From: an uncultured Methanoregula sp.
Lineage (GTDB): Archaea; Halobacteriota; Methanomicrobia; Methanomicrobiales; Methanospirillaceae
Direction of reading: 5' to 3'
Assembly: GCF_963667735.1 (NCBI RefSeq)
Contig: NZ_OY763919.1
Coordinates: forward strand, 620,001-684,000
Length of the DNA stretch: 64,000 nt
The translations under genes were made by a program, and so were the position numbers. Each line of letters opens with the position of its first letter. Position 1 is the stretch's first letter. Below, one piece after another: positions 53,899 through 63,249 of the stretch. The notes below the pieces were generated by a model. That model made no database searches. It was not told where the DNA came from and saw only the letters and a program-made list of their open reading frames with translations.

Positions 53899-55422
53899 AT
53901 GAAAAACGATCTTACCATCAACCTGAGTGAAGAGGAGTTCATCACCGCGGTGAAAAACCAGCCAAAGCCGCTCATTATCCCACTCTGTGCGGAACTGCCG
54001 CTTGAGGATCTCTGCCCGCTGGACATCTTCCTTGGCACGCGGACCGGGTGCGGGTTTTTGCTCGAGTCCATGGAAGGCAGCGAGAAACTCGCCCGCTATT
54101 CGTTCATCGGCCTCGACCCGGTTTTCGTTGTATCGGTAGGATCATCCGTGGAACTTGAAGGTGACGAGCCGTTCATCTCCATTGCACGGGATCCTGAAGG
54201 CCGGGATCCTGTTGACCGTATCAAATCGATCCTTTCCCGGTTCCAGTACGTGAACGTGAAAGCTCCCCGGTTCTTTGGCGGGATGGTCGGGTACTTTGCC
54301 TACGACTGTGTCTATTCCCTCTTCGAAAAGGTCAGAGAAGGTACTTCCAAGACGATGGCCGGGAGCGGACCGGATGCACGGTTCATGCTTACCAAGGACT
54401 GCATCGTCCTGGACCACCGGGACCGGATCCTCTACATCTTCTCAAGCCCGTTCCTCACGTATGAGTCGGATCTTGCCCGGGAGTATCACCGGAGTATTGA
54501 GAGGATCCAGTCCCTGGCAGACCGGATCAAGGAACTGGGCACAACATCCACACCCGTTGTGGGCACAGTTGCCGGCACTCCACAGGCCTTGCCCGCTATA
54601 CCACCAAAAGCCCGGGAGCAGTACGAGCGGGCGGTAGAGAATATACGGGAGCACATCGCAGCCGGCGATATCTTCCAGGCCGTGCTCTCACGACGGATGG
54701 AATGCGAACTTTCCGGGGATCCGTTCGCTCTGTATGCCGCGCTCCGGAAGATCAACCCGAGCCCGTACATGTATTACCTGGATTTCGGTGATGAGCAGGT
54801 GATAGGGGCAAGTCCCGAGATGCTCGTCCGGGTCGAGAACCGGAGGGTGACTACCGTCCCCATCGCCGGCACACGGCCCCGGGGCCGGACCCCCGCGGAG
54901 GATCTGGCACTGGCAGACGAGCTCCTCCGGGACGAGAAGGAGCGGGCCGAGCATACGATGCTCGTGGATCTTGCGCGAAACGATCTTGGCCGGGTCTGCC
55001 GGTTCGGGTCGGTGGAAGTGACCGAGTTCATGAACATCGAGAAGTTTTCGCATGTCCAGCACATCGTCTCCACGGTTTCGGGGGTTCTCCGCGACAACCT
55101 CGACTGCTATGATGCATTCCGGTCCTGTTTCCCGGCCGGGACGGTCTCGGGTGCGCCCAAGATCCGGGCAATGCAGATCATCGGGGAGCAGGAGCGCTGC
55201 CCGAGAGGCATTTACGCCGGTGCGGTCGGGTACATCGGGTTTGACCGGAACCTTGATTTCGCCATCTCGATCCGGACTGTGCTTGTCAAGAATGGCCGGG
55301 CATCAGTTCAGGTCGGGGCCGGGATCGTTGCCGACTCGGTGCCGGCTGCGGAGTGGAGAGAGACCGAAAGCAAGGCTTCGGCTATGATGAAGGCGTTCGA
55401 ACAATCGGGGGTCTACCCATGA
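53899..55422 (+). CDS. trpE: Anthranilate synthase component I
   Basis: Converts chorismate and ammonia to anthranilate, the first committed step of tryptophan synthesis. The 507-residue protein has an N-terminal TrpE domain with the LLES element of the feedback site (GFLLESMEGSEKLARYSFIG). The catalytic chorismate-binding domain shows GDIFQAVLSRR, INPSPYMYYLDF, PIAGTRPRGRTPAEDLALAD and FPAGTVSGAPKIRAM. It is the first gene of a complete trpEGDCFBA operon and overlaps trpG by four bases. Confidence 0.97.
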   Translation: MKNDLTINLSEEEFITAVKNQPKPLIIPLCAELPLEDLCPLDIFLGTRTGCGFLLESMEGSEKLARYSFIGLDPVFVVSVGSSVELEGDEPFISIARDPEGRDPVDRIKSILSRFQYVNVKAPRFFGGMVGYFAYDCVYSLFEKVREGTSKTMAGSGPDARFMLTKDCIVLDHRDRILYIFSSPFLTYESDLAREYHRSIERIQSLADRIKELGTTSTPVVGTVAGTPQALPAIPPKAREQYERAVENIREHIAAGDIFQAVLSRRMECELSGDPFALYAALRKINPSPYMYYLDFGDEQVIGASPEMLVRVENRRVTTVPIAGTRPRGRTPAEDLALADELLRDEKERAEHTMLVDLARNDLGRVCRFGSVEVTEFMNIEKFSHVQHIVSTVSGVLRDNLDCYDAFRSCFPAGTVSGAPKIRAMQIIGEQERCPRGIYAGAVGYIGFDRNLDFAISIRTVLVKNGRASVQVGAGIVADSVPAAEWRETESKASAMMKAFEQSGVYP

Positions 55423-56000
55423 AAGTACTGATCGTTGACTGTTATGACAGCTTCACCTTCAACCTGTACCAGCAGGTGGGAAAACTCGGGGGAGATCCCC
55501 GGGTACTTACCTGCGATACCCCGATCAGCCATCTGAAAAAAGTCGCCTGCGACCGGATCATCCTCTCGCCGGGCCCCGGGACACCGGAGGATGCCGGCGT
55601 CTGCCTGGAAGTCCTGAACACCATGAGCAGAACCATCCCGACGCTCGGGGTCTGTCTCGGCCACCAGGCCATCTGCACCGCGTTCGGGGGAGAAGTCGGG
55701 AGGGCCGGGCGCCTTATGCATGGCAAAACCTCGAAGATCCAGCACGACGGGAGGGGCATCTTCTCGGGGCTTGAAGACCCGTTCGTCGCAACCCGGTATC
55801 ACTCGCTCGTTGCACGGGAAGATTCACTCCCGGAAGAGCTGACTGTCACGGCAAAGAGTCTCGACGACGGTTTCGTAATGGGAGTGCGGCATAAGCACTA
55901 CCCCATAGAGGGCGTGCAGTTCCACCCGGAGAGTATCCTCTCCCCAACCGGGGATCGGATTATAGCGAATTTCCTTGCAGGCACGGGGGTTGCACGATGA
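55419..56000 (+). CDS. trpG: Anthranilate synthase component II (glutamine amidotransferase)
   Basis: Supplies ammonia from glutamine to TrpE. The 193-residue class I amidotransferase shows [29 protein letters not shown], the nucleophile [17 protein letters not shown] and the His/Glu of [14 protein letters not shown]. The ATG at 55419 overlaps the trpE stop (ATGA); an in-frame start at 55353 lies inside trpE and is unlikely. Overlaps trpD by four bases. Could also serve folate synthesis (PabA), but the context is trp. Confidence 0.96.
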   Translation: MKVLIVDCYDSFTFNLYQQVGKLGGDPRVLTCDTPISHLKKVACDRIILSPGPGTPEDAGVCLEVLNTMSRTIPTLGVCLGHQAICTAFGGEVGRAGRLMHGKTSKIQHDGRGIFSGLEDPFVATRYHSLVAREDSLPEELTVTAKSLDDGFVMGVRHKHYPIEGVQFHPESILSPTGDRIIANFLAGTGVAR

Positions 56001-57016
56001 TGCTGAAAAACGCCATAGGAAAACTCGTGGACCGGGAAGATCTCACGGGAACAGAGGCAGGCGAGATCATGGGAACCATCATGGAGGGGAACGCCTCGCA
56101 GGCCCAGATAGGGGCATTCCTTACGGCACTCAGGCTCAAGGGCGAGACACCGGAAGAGATCGCCGCGTTCGCAACCGTCATGCGGAGATATGCAGTAACC
56201 ATAAAACCGGTGACCCGGCATATGCTGGTGGATACCTGCGGGACCGGTGGCGACAGGGCCGGGACGTTCAACATCAGTACAACTGCAGCATTTGTTGCAG
56301 CAGGAGCCGGAGTTCCGGTGGTCAAGCACGGGAACCGGAGCGTGTCGAGCAGGTGCGGTTCCGCCGATGTTCTGGCTGCGCTCGGCGTCAATCTCTCGGT
56401 AGATCCGAAGGAGCAGGCCCGTATCGTGGAACAGGCAGGAATAGCATTCCTGTTTGCCCCGCAGCATCACCCGGCCATGCGCCATGTGATGGCTGCCCGG
56501 CAGGAGATCGGGTGCCGGACGGTCTTCAACATCCTCGGGCCCCTGACAAACCCCGGCTGCGCGGAGGCGCAGGTTCTCGGGGTGTATGACGAGTCCCTGA
56601 CCAGGACCATGGCAGAGGTGCTCCGGCTCCTCGGGCTCTCCCGCGCCATGGTGGTTCACGGGAGCGGACTCGATGAGATCACGATAACCGGTGAAACCAC
56701 CGTGTCGGAGCTGTATCGCGGGATTATCCGCAGTTACACGATCAACCCGGACACCTACGGGATAGCCAGGGCAGGACTTGCAGATCTCGCCGGGGGAGAT
56801 GCAGAGACCAATGCACGGATCACCCGCGAGATCCTCAGCGGGGAGAAAGGGGCCGGGCGCGATATCGTCCTGATGAATGCCGGATCTGCCATCTACGTGG
56901 GCGGCGGGGCCGGAGATCTTCGCGAGGGAATCATCCGGGCTGCCGAGTCCATTGACTCCGGCAACGCCCGGGCACGGCTCGATGCACTGATTGAAGCAAC
57001 CCGGGAGGCAGCATGA
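55997..57016 (+). CDS. trpD: Anthranilate phosphoribosyltransferase
   Basis: Attaches phosphoribose from PRPP to anthranilate. The 339 residues show [20 protein letters not shown], the PRPP loop [52 protein letters not shown] and NILGPLTNP, all diagnostic. Starts at ATG 55997 or 56000 overlapping trpG. Not fused to trpG, unlike enteric bacteria. Overlaps trpC by four bases. Confidence 0.97.
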   Translation: MMLKNAIGKLVDREDLTGTEAGEIMGTIMEGNASQAQIGAFLTALRLKGETPEEIAAFATVMRRYAVTIKPVTRHMLVDTCGTGGDRAGTFNISTTAAFVAAGAGVPVVKHGNRSVSSRCGSADVLAALGVNLSVDPKEQARIVEQAGIAFLFAPQHHPAMRHVMAARQEIGCRTVFNILGPLTNPGCAEAQVLGVYDESLTRTMAEVLRLLGLSRAMVVHGSGLDEITITGETTVSELYRGIIRSYTINPDTYGIARAGLADLAGGDAETNARITREILSGEKGAGRDIVLMNAGSAIYVGGGAGDLREGIIRAAESIDSGNARARLDALIEATREAA

Positions 57017-57768
57017 TCCTCGACGAGATTGTCCGGCGAACGGAAAAGCGCATTGCGCATCTCCCGGAAACGTTTCCGGAACATTCGTCGCGCCCGACAT
57101 CAAGCCTGGCCGGCGCCATCCGAGGAAGAGACGGGAAGAACGCCGTGATTGCCGAGATCAAATGCGCCTCCCCGAGCAACGGGGTCATCCGGAGGAACGT
57201 TGACATGGCGATGATGGCGGGGGTTTTAAAAGACGGGGGATGCACGGCTATCTCCGTCCTGACCGAGCCCTACTTCTTCGGGGGGACCGGGGGGGATATC
57301 GCCCGCGTGAAGAGTGCCGTCAGCGTGCCGGTGTTGAGGAAGGACTTCATCATCGATGAGCGGCAGATCGCCGAATCGCGGGCGCTCGGGGCTGACGCAG
57401 TCCTCCTCATCGCGGCAGTGCTCGGGAACCGGCTCCCGGCGTTTGTCGATCTCGCACGGGAATACGGCCTTGAGCCGCTCGTGGAAACCCATACCATGGA
57501 AGAAGTGGATGCTGCACTTTCAACGGAAGCGGAACTTATCGGGATCAACAACCGCAATCTTGCAACGATGACCATAGACCGGTCCACGACACGGCTCCTC
57601 TCGGGACAGGTACGGGGCGAGGGCAGGCTCGTTGTCTCCGAGAGCGGGATGCGGTCCGCGGACGATGTGCGCGAACTCAAGACGTACTGCGACGCATTCC
57701 TGATCGGTTCGTCCATCATGGCAAGCGAGTACCCGAGAAAGAAACTGGAGGAGTTTGTATGCGCATAA
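57013..57768 (+). CDS. trpC: Indole-3-glycerol-phosphate synthase
   Basis: Closes the indole ring from CdRP. The 251-residue TIM-barrel enzyme has [62 protein letters not shown] and [16 protein letters not shown]. Catalytic Lys and Glu residues sit in [10 protein letters not shown] and LVSESG-type segments as expected. Starts on the ATGA of the trpD stop and overlaps trpF by ten bases. Normal length. Confidence 0.96.
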   Translation: MILDEIVRRTEKRIAHLPETFPEHSSRPTSSLAGAIRGRDGKNAVIAEIKCASPSNGVIRRNVDMAMMAGVLKDGGCTAISVLTEPYFFGGTGGDIARVKSAVSVPVLRKDFIIDERQIAESRALGADAVLLIAAVLGNRLPAFVDLAREYGLEPLVETHTMEEVDAALSTEAELIGINNRNLATMTIDRSTTRLLSGQVRGEGRLVVSESGMRSADDVRELKTYCDAFLIGSSIMASEYPRKKLEEFVCA

Positions 57769-58331
57769 AGATCTGCGGGATCACCCGCCCGGAGGATGCA
57801 AAGCTCGCCGAAGAACTCGGGGCCGACGCCATCGGCGTCGTCACCTGCTCGGACTCCCCCCGGTCGGTCTCACCCGAACGGGCGCAGGAGATATTCGGGG
57901 CAGTAGGCCCGTTTGTGGCAACGGTGGCAGTGACCCACACCCGGTCCCGGGAAGATCTGGACACAATCTTCGCCATCCACCCGCATGCAGTCCAGCTCTT
58001 CCACCCGTTCGTGTTCGGGACAAAACCCGGCCCCCGGATCATCCGGGCGATCGGACCTACCGATCCATTGCCCGAAGACTGCAGCGCCATCATCGTGGAC
58101 GAGAGTCACGGGAAAGGAAGACCGGTGGATCTATCCCGCGCCCGAAGCGTTGTGGAGAGATCAAAGGTTCCGGTCATCCTCGCCGGGGGGCTGACACCGG
58201 AGAACGTGGGCCGGGCCATTGCAGAAGTCCGGCCATATGCCGTGGACGTGGCAACCGGGGTGGAATCGTCGATCGGGATAAAGGACAAACAGAAGATCCA
58301 GGAATTCATCAGGGAGAGCAGGAGGGTATGA
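57759..58331 (+). CDS. trpF: Phosphoribosylanthranilate isomerase
   Basis: Isomerises PRA to CdRP. The 190-residue TIM barrel starts [20 protein letters not shown] (catalytic Cys in KICGIT). It has [39 protein letters not shown] and [16 protein letters not shown] with the conserved Asp. It starts inside the end of trpC and is separated from trpB by one base. Somewhat short (usually 200-210) but complete. Confidence 0.95.
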   Translation: MRIKICGITRPEDAKLAEELGADAIGVVTCSDSPRSVSPERAQEIFGAVGPFVATVAVTHTRSREDLDTIFAIHPHAVQLFHPFVFGTKPGPRIIRAIGPTDPLPEDCSAIIVDESHGKGRPVDLSRARSVVERSKVPVILAGGLTPENVGRAIAEVRPYAVDVATGVESSIGIKDKQKIQEFIRESRRV

Positions 58332-58332
58332 C

Positions 58333-59514
58333 ATGACTACTTCAGGGAAAAAGGGACGGTTCGGGATCTACGGCGGCCAGTACGTGCCGGAGACGATGAT
58401 GAACGCACTGCAGGAACTGGAAACTGCGTACGAGAAGATCCGCACTGATCCGGCATTTGTCCGGAACCTTGCGGCATACCAGAAGGAATACGCCGGGCGG
58501 GAGACGCCGCTGACGTTCTGCGCCAATATCTCGCAGGAGCTCGGGTGCAAGGTGTACCTGAAACGCGAGGATCTCGTGCACGGGGGTTCCCATAAGCTCA
58601 ACAACACGCTCGGCCAGGCACTGCTTGCAAAGCACATGGGAAAGAAGAGGCTGATCGCCGAGACCGGCGCCGGCCAGCACGGGGTTGCAACCGCCATTGT
58701 CGGGGCAGCGCTCGGCCTGCCGGTGGAAGTGTACATGGGCGAGATCGACACAAAGAGGCAGGCTCTCAACGTCTTCCGGATGGAGCTGATGGGTGCAAAA
58801 GTCATTCCGGTGAAGTCCGGCTCCCGCACGCTCAAGGATGCAACGAGCGAGGCCTTCCGGGACTGGGTGGCAAACGTGCGGGACACGTATTACCTGATAG
58901 GTTCCGTCGTGGGACCGCACCCGTATCCCGGCATGGTGCGGGATTTCCAGTCGGTGATCGGAAAGGAAACCCGCGAACAGGTGATGAAAAAAGAGGGGCG
59001 TCTTCCGGACTGTATTGTTGCCTGCGTTGGCGGAGGCTCGAATGCAATCGGCATCTTCCACCCGTTCCTTGAGGACGACGTTGAACTGGTAGGCGTAGAA
59101 GCAGGGGGGAAAGGGATCGAGACCGGCGAACACAGCGCAACGCTCTGCGCAGGCGAAGCCGGCGTCCTGCACGGTGCCTTCTCGTACCTGCTCCAGGACA
59201 GGGACGGCCAGGTGCTGCCCACGCACAGCATCTCGGCCGGCCTCGATTACCCGGGAGTCGGACCCGAGCATGCAATGCTCAGGGATGAACAGCGGGTCAC
59301 CTATGCCGCGGTGAATGACGCGGACGTGATCGATGCATTCCGGTTCCTCTCGAAAAAAGAGGGTATCATCCCGGCACTCGAATCCGCCCATGCGGTCGCG
59401 TATGTCATGAAACAGAAAGACCGTTTCGACCGGGACGACATCGTCATAATCAATCTCTCGGGACGCGGGGATAAGGATGTGGCGGAGATCGCAAAACTGC
59501 AGGAGGCCTGCTGA
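58333..59514 (+). CDS. trpB: Tryptophan synthase subunit beta
   Basis: Condenses indole with serine to give tryptophan, using PLP. The 393-residue protein is of the TrpB1 type. It starts [19 protein letters not shown], has the PLP Lys in [36 protein letters not shown], the phosphate loop [15 protein letters not shown] and the C-terminal [12 protein letters not shown]. Pairing directly with trpA fits the TrpB1 type rather than the solitary TrpB2. Confidence 0.97.
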   Translation: MTTSGKKGRFGIYGGQYVPETMMNALQELETAYEKIRTDPAFVRNLAAYQKEYAGRETPLTFCANISQELGCKVYLKREDLVHGGSHKLNNTLGQALLAKHMGKKRLIAETGAGQHGVATAIVGAALGLPVEVYMGEIDTKRQALNVFRMELMGAKVIPVKSGSRTLKDATSEAFRDWVANVRDTYYLIGSVVGPHPYPGMVRDFQSVIGKETREQVMKKEGRLPDCIVACVGGGSNAIGIFHPFLEDDVELVGVEAGGKGIETGEHSATLCAGEAGVLHGAFSYLLQDRDGQVLPTHSISAGLDYPGVGPEHAMLRDEQRVTYAAVNDADVIDAFRFLSKKEGIIPALESAHAVAYVMKQKDRFDRDDIVIINLSGRGDKDVAEIAKLQEAC

Positions 59515-60320
59515 TGGGACGAATCGCCGATACCTTCCGGAACCGTGATTCGCCGGCATTCATCGGGTTCACCGTTGCAGGCGATCCGGACCGGGAGACC
59601 TGCATCCGGGCAGCCAAGGCCCTTATTGACGGAGGTACCGATATCCTCGAACTCGGGGTCCCGTTCTCGGACCCGGTGGCCGACGGCCCGACCATCCAGA
59701 AGGCTGACGAGCGGGCTCTTGCATCGGGGACTACGCCCGATACGGTCTTCTCGATCGTCCGGGAGCTGCGCAAAACCTCCGATGTCCCGATCGTCTTCCT
59801 GACGTATTACAATACGGTTTACCGGAGAGGAATCCGGAAGTTCTACCGCGAGGCCCGGGAGGCGGGAGTTGACGGTATCCTGATCGCTGATATGCCCTAC
59901 GAGGAGTCGGACGAAGTCACTGAGGCTGCAACCGAATATGGTATCGATCCTATCATGCTCATCACGCAGACTACGACAGATGCACGGATCAAAAAGATCG
60001 TATCGCGGGCCCGTGGGTACCTCTACCTTGTGGCTGTTCTCGGGGTGACCGGGGCGAGGGCAACGGTGTCCGATGAGGCCCTCGATCTCCTGCGCCGCGT
60101 GCGCCGGCATACGGATCTCCCGCTCGCGCTGGGCTTTGGGATCTCCCTGCCGGACCATGCGAGGACCTGTGCGGAGCAGGGTGCCGACGGAGTTATTGTC
60201 GGCAGCGCGATTGTCGATATCGTGGGAAGCCGGAAGGACAATCCATCCGGGATGGAAGAAGCCCTCAGGGAATATGTAGCCCGGATGAAAACGGCAATGG
60301 CTTCCGCCGGCCGGAAATAA
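59514..60320 (+). CDS. trpA: Tryptophan synthase subunit alpha
   Basis: Cleaves indole-3-glycerol phosphate to indole, which is channelled to TrpB. The 268-residue barrel shows FIGFTVAGDPDRETCIRAAK, the catalytic Glu in DILELGVPFSDPVADGPTIQ, Asp in GVDGILIADMPYEES, YLYLVAVLGVTGAR and GFGISLPDHARTC. Starts on the last base of the trpB stop. It is the last gene of the operon, followed by a T-rich stretch at about 60337-60344. Confidence 0.97.
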   Translation: MGRIADTFRNRDSPAFIGFTVAGDPDRETCIRAAKALIDGGTDILELGVPFSDPVADGPTIQKADERALASGTTPDTVFSIVRELRKTSDVPIVFLTYYNTVYRRGIRKFYREAREAGVDGILIADMPYEESDEVTEAATEYGIDPIMLITQTTTDARIKKIVSRARGYLYLVAVLGVTGARATVSDEALDLLRRVRRHTDLPLALGFGISLPDHARTCAEQGADGVIVGSAIVDIVGSRKDNPSGMEEALREYVARMKTAMASAGRK

Positions 60321-60376
60321 AGTCAATCCCGCTCCCTTTTTTATGAAAGACTGCCCAATCGTATCCTGATACGATC

Positions 60377-60958
60377 ATGATGTCAAAACAGAGTATCATC
60401 GTTCTCCTGGCAGCCTGCGTTGTTGCAGCCCTGCTCATATCCGGATGTACCCAGTCAGCCACACCAGCACCTGCCGCAACGGCAGCTCCCACCGCTGCAC
60501 CAACAGCGGTTGCAGCAGCAACAACCGCAGCTGCGGCGCCCGGTGCAGTCGGTATGGCAAACCCCGCATCGGTCAACTGTGGGAAGGTTGGAGGAAAAAC
60601 CGAGATCAAGACCGCCGCTGATGGCGGACAGTACGGCATGTGCACATTCACCAACGGAACCTCCTGCGAAGAATGGGCACTCTATCGTGGCGAAGGCTGC
60701 AAAGCCAATGTCTCGGTAGCAGCTACAACCGCTGCAGCCACACCTGCATCCGGATCAGCCGGCATGGCAAACCCCGCATCGGTCAACTGCGGAAAAGTCG
60801 GAGGACAGACCGAGATCAAGACTGCCGCTGACGGCGGACAGTACGGCATGTGCACCTTCACCAACGGAACCTCCTGCGAGGAATGGGCGCTCTTCCGCGG
60901 TGAAGGCTGCAAGGCCAATGTCTCGGTAGCAGCTACAACCGCTGCCCCGGCAAAGTAA
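60377..60958 (+). CDS. Lipoprotein with two near-identical DUF333 domains
   Basis: A 193-residue exported protein. The signal peptide ends in a lipobox (VVAALLISGCTQS, Cys about residue 24), followed by an Ala/Thr/Pro-rich linker (26-58). It contains two DUF333 units, residues about 60-115 and 130-185, exactly 70 residues apart. Each contains NPASVNCGKVGG, GQYGMCTFTNGTSCEEW and a conserved terminal Cys. The repeats differ at only a few positions, indicating recent duplication. DUF333 proteins are called putative hemolysins in databases, but no activity is established. A start at 60380 is equally possible. Confidence 0.85.
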   Translation: MMSKQSIIVLLAACVVAALLISGCTQSATPAPAATAAPTAAPTAVAAATTAAAAPGAVGMANPASVNCGKVGGKTEIKTAADGGQYGMCTFTNGTSCEEWALYRGEGCKANVSVAATTAAATPASGSAGMANPASVNCGKVGGQTEIKTAADGGQYGMCTFTNGTSCEEWALFRGEGCKANVSVAATTAAPAK

Positions 60959-61005
60959 ATCTCATTCCTTTTTTGATCCGTACGGATAGTCCCGTTCCAT
61001 CGGGT

Positions 61006-61389
61006 TCAGAGATATTTCCTTCCAGCGGGCGTGATGCTGTAGATGATCCAGTTGCCCTGGTATTCGCCCTCAATGAGACCGCTCTCCTTGAGGATCGTAA
61101 GATGATAGGATAGCCGGGAATCCGCAATGCGCATGAAACGGTTGATGATACAGACGCAGAGCGGCTGGTCTTTTACCAGGTGCAGGATCGTGAGCCGGAG
61201 AGGATCAGAAAGGGCATGGAAGACCCTGCTTTGAGCCTCAAGATCCCCGCCTGATGGAATCCCTGAAGACAGTGCTTCAAAGCCTCCGAGGCGCTCCAGC
61301 TCTGCCCGGACCTGTTCCGGAACCGCAGCCTCGCGTTTCCCGCCTTTCAAAAGAGTGTCTCCGCAACATGAGGTCCTGGCACGAGTCAT
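61006..61389 (-). CDS. arsR: ArsR-family metalloregulator
   Basis: A 127-residue winged-helix repressor. The HTH region is RVFHALSDPLRLTILHLVKD, then DQPLCVCIINRFMRIADSRL and SYHLTILKESGLIEGEY. PLCVC matches the ELCVC arsenic-site motif of classical ArsR (C78, C80 here), and an extra CC pair lies at residues 8-9. These proteins bind As(III)/Sb(III) or other thiophilic ions and then leave the DNA. The ATG at 61389 is chosen because it gives MTRARTSCC; longer in-frame starts run into the divergent cupin gene. It is divergent from cupin-hgcA-hgcB-arsC with shared operators. Confidence 0.9.
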   Translation of the reverse strand: MTRARTSCCGDTLLKGGKREAAVPEQVRAELERLGGFEALSSGIPSGGDLEAQSRVFHALSDPLRLTILHLVKDQPLCVCIINRFMRIADSRLSYHLTILKESGLIEGEYQGNWIIYSITPAGRKYL

Positions 61390-61458
61390 TTCAAAATTAT
61401 ATGAAATGCAAAGGTATATAATCATCGCACGCACAGGTTGTTTCAATAAAATTTGAAA
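61387..61458. promoter_or_regulatory. Divergent arsR / hgc-operon promoter with two ArsR-type palindromes
   Basis: Palindrome 1 at 61387-61408 has arms CATTTCA and TGAAATG and covers the arsR start codon. Palindrome 2 at 61441-61458 has TTTCAA and TTGAAA and lies at the expected cupin transcript start. Between them is TATATAAT (61415-61422), readable as a TATA element in both directions. The symmetric TTTCA/TGAAA arms are the usual shape of ArsR operators. Binding of this ArsR to them is inferred. Confidence 0.7.
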
Positions 61459-61465
61459 TGATGAG

Positions 61466-61837
61466 ATGACCATGACCCACCAGACAGTAACCCTCATGGA
61501 CCAGGTTCGCGGCACCGACACGCTGGCCTGGAACCCGCACCCGAAATTTCCCGGTGTTGCCCTCAGGCACCTGGTCGCGGGCAGCGACACCGGGGGCCGG
61601 CTCTCCCTGCATCACGTCAAAATCGAGCCCTGCTGCGAGATCGGCGACCACACCCATCCAGGCATGGTGGAGATCCATGATGTGATTGCAGGAAGCGGGA
61701 TCTGTGTTCTTGAAGGAAAGGAGATCCGGTATGCCCCGGGCTCGATGGGGGTCATGCCGGCCGATCAGGTGCACCGGGTCATTGCCGGGAAAGCAGGGCT
61801 CCTGCTGCTCGCCACATTCTCACCACCGCTCGTATAA
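61466..61837 (+). CDS. Cupin-domain protein, first gene of the hgc operon
   Basis: A 123-residue single-domain cupin. The metal-binding segment reads PCCEIGDHTHPGMVEIHDVI (HxHx-E type), and the second motif ends PADQVHRVIAG. A Cys-Cys pair precedes the HxH. It lies 12 bases before hgcA and 7 bases after the second ArsR palindrome, so it is the promoter-proximal gene of the operon. No role in mercury or arsenic chemistry is established for this cupin; its Cys pair and metal site make a metal-related function conceivable. ATG at 61466 or 61472. Confidence 0.85.
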   Translation: MTMTHQTVTLMDQVRGTDTLAWNPHPKFPGVALRHLVAGSDTGGRLSLHHVKIEPCCEIGDHTHPGMVEIHDVIAGSGICVLEGKEIRYAPGSMGVMPADQVHRVIAGKAGLLLLATFSPPLV

Positions 61838-61849
61838 AAGAGAGATACC

Positions 61850-62917
61850 ATGGATGCAAAAAAACAACAGACTGCCTGCGGTTGTTCAGCTGGCACTTCA
61901 GCACCGATATGCTCCTGCACGGGGAATGCAACCCCGTCCCGGGAGATCCGTACCGCAACCAGCGCTATAACGTTTGCCAACAGGTTCGATCACTTCCTCG
62001 CCCGCTGGGCGATACGGAGGGGGGACCACCGGGTAGAGCCCGGCCTGTACCGGCTCGGCAGTCCGACGGCAGACTCCCCGGTCTTTGCTTCGGCAAACTA
62101 TACCCTGAGTTTCGATGCCCTGAGATCCGCACTCACCGGTGTGGATGGTTATATTCTCGTTCTCGATACAAAGGGGATCAATGTCTGGTGCGCTGCAGGC
62201 AAAGGCACCTTTGGCACCGAAGAGCTCGTGCGGCAGATTGCCGGCACCGGTCTTGCAGATATCGTCAGTCATAAGAAGATCATTCTTCCCCAGTTGGGGG
62301 CACCCGGGGTATCCTGGCCGGAAGTCATGAAAAGGACAGGTTTCCGGGTTGAGTACGGCCCGGTCCGGGCATGCGATCTTCCGGAGTACCTGAAATCGCA
62401 TACCGCAACACCGGCTATGCGCCGGGTAACGTTCCCTCTTTGGGATCGCATGGTGTTGATCCCCGTGGAACTCACCCACATTGCCCTCCCGGCCATTGTA
62501 ACAGCGCTTGCACTCTGGTTCCTTGCAGGACCCGTGGCGGGGCTTGCCGCCGTAGCCGCGGTTATTGCGGGAACGGTCCTCTTCCCCATCCTGCTCCCCA
62601 TCCTGCCCACGCAGGACTTCTCCACCAAAGGCCTCTTCCTCGGGCTCCTTGCCGCGCTCCCGTTCGCGTTCCTCTGGGGCGGGGCGGTTGCTCTTCCCGT
62701 ATGGGCACGGGCGGCCGGGGCGATAACCCCGCTCCTCATCGTGCCGGCCGTTACCGCGTACCTTGCACTCAACTTCACGGGATCGACAACGTTCACATCC
62801 AGGACCGGGGTGAAAAAGGAGATATTCCGGTATGTCCCGGTCATGGTATGCATGGCGGTTGCAGGTGTTGCTCTCGCGATCCTGCTGGGCGCAGGCCGGC
62901 TGCTGGGGTGGATCTGA
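61850..62917 (+). CDS. hgcA: HgcA, corrinoid protein of mercury methylation
   Basis: HgcA carries a methylcorrinoid whose methyl group is transferred to Hg(II). The 355 residues divide into a Cys-rich N-terminal leader (C10, C12, C21, C23), a CdhD-like corrinoid domain (about 60-190) and a C-terminal membrane domain with five hydrophobic segments (about 201-349). The diagnostic cap-helix motif NVWCAAGK is at residues 111-118; C114 is the proposed cobalt ligand. Consensus is N(V/I)WCA(A/G)GK, met exactly. It is followed immediately by hgcB. Methylation by this organism is inferred from the intact pair. Confidence 0.93.
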   Translation: MDAKKQQTACGCSAGTSAPICSCTGNATPSREIRTATSAITFANRFDHFLARWAIRRGDHRVEPGLYRLGSPTADSPVFASANYTLSFDALRSALTGVDGYILVLDTKGINVWCAAGKGTFGTEELVRQIAGTGLADIVSHKKIILPQLGAPGVSWPEVMKRTGFRVEYGPVRACDLPEYLKSHTATPAMRRVTFPLWDRMVLIPVELTHIALPAIVTALALWFLAGPVAGLAAVAAVIAGTVLFPILLPILPTQDFSTKGLFLGLLAALPFAFLWGGAVALPVWARAAGAITPLLIVPAVTAYLALNFTGSTTFTSRTGVKKEIFRYVPVMVCMAVAGVALAILLGAGRLLGWI

Positions 62918-63249
62918 TGTTCGATTCCTACACGGATACAACGCTTGTGTTCCATCCTGATCGCTGCATCAACTGCGGGCGCTGCATGGAGGTCTGCCCC
63001 CACGGGGTCTTTGCTCCAGGCAAGGATACCGTCAGTATTGCACAACCCTCAGCCTGCATGGAGTGCGGGGCGTGCCAGAAGAACTGTCCCGTTCAGGCAA
63101 TCGAAGTGCAGAGCGGGGTAGGCTGCGCCTGGGCCATGATCGGGGCTGCACTGAAAGGAAAGGACATGGACAGCGGGGAGTGCAGCTGTGGCGGGGAGGA
63201 CAGCACCTGCTGCGGAAGCGAGAAGCCTCCCTGCGGGGATCCCAAATGA
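62917..63249 (+). CDS. hgcB: HgcB, ferredoxin-like partner of HgcA
   Basis: A 110-residue ferredoxin that supplies electrons to reduce the HgcA corrinoid. Two CX2CX2CX3C motifs are complete: CINCGRCMEVCP (C17-C27) and CMECGACQKNCP (C47-C57), the latter being the HgcB-type CMECGAC signature. A further Cys is at 70. The tail is Cys-rich (C89, C91, C98, C99, C106) and includes a CC pair, as in HgcB proteins where the tail is thought to bind Hg. It starts on the last base of the hgcA stop and overlaps arsC by four bases. Confidence 0.93.
   Translation: MFDSYTDTTLVFHPDRCINCGRCMEVCPHGVFAPGKDTVSIAQPSACMECGACQKNCPVQAIEVQSGVGCAWAMIGAALKGKDMDSGECSCGGEDSTCCGSEKPPCGDPK

Noticed and set aside
53792..53902. 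A 36-codon leader frame ending on the trpE start, considered as an attenuator peptide
   Set aside because: It has no Trp codons, no ribosome binding site and no terminator-type hairpin pair, so attenuation is unsupported.
55898..57103. A 401-codon minus-strand open frame opposite trpD
   Set aside because: Antisense to trpD, Cys/Pro/Gly-rich translation, no start signal.
58342..59559. A 405-codon minus-strand open frame opposite trpB
   Set aside because: Complement shadow of trpB in GC-rich DNA; composition is His/Arg-biased and no family is recognisable.
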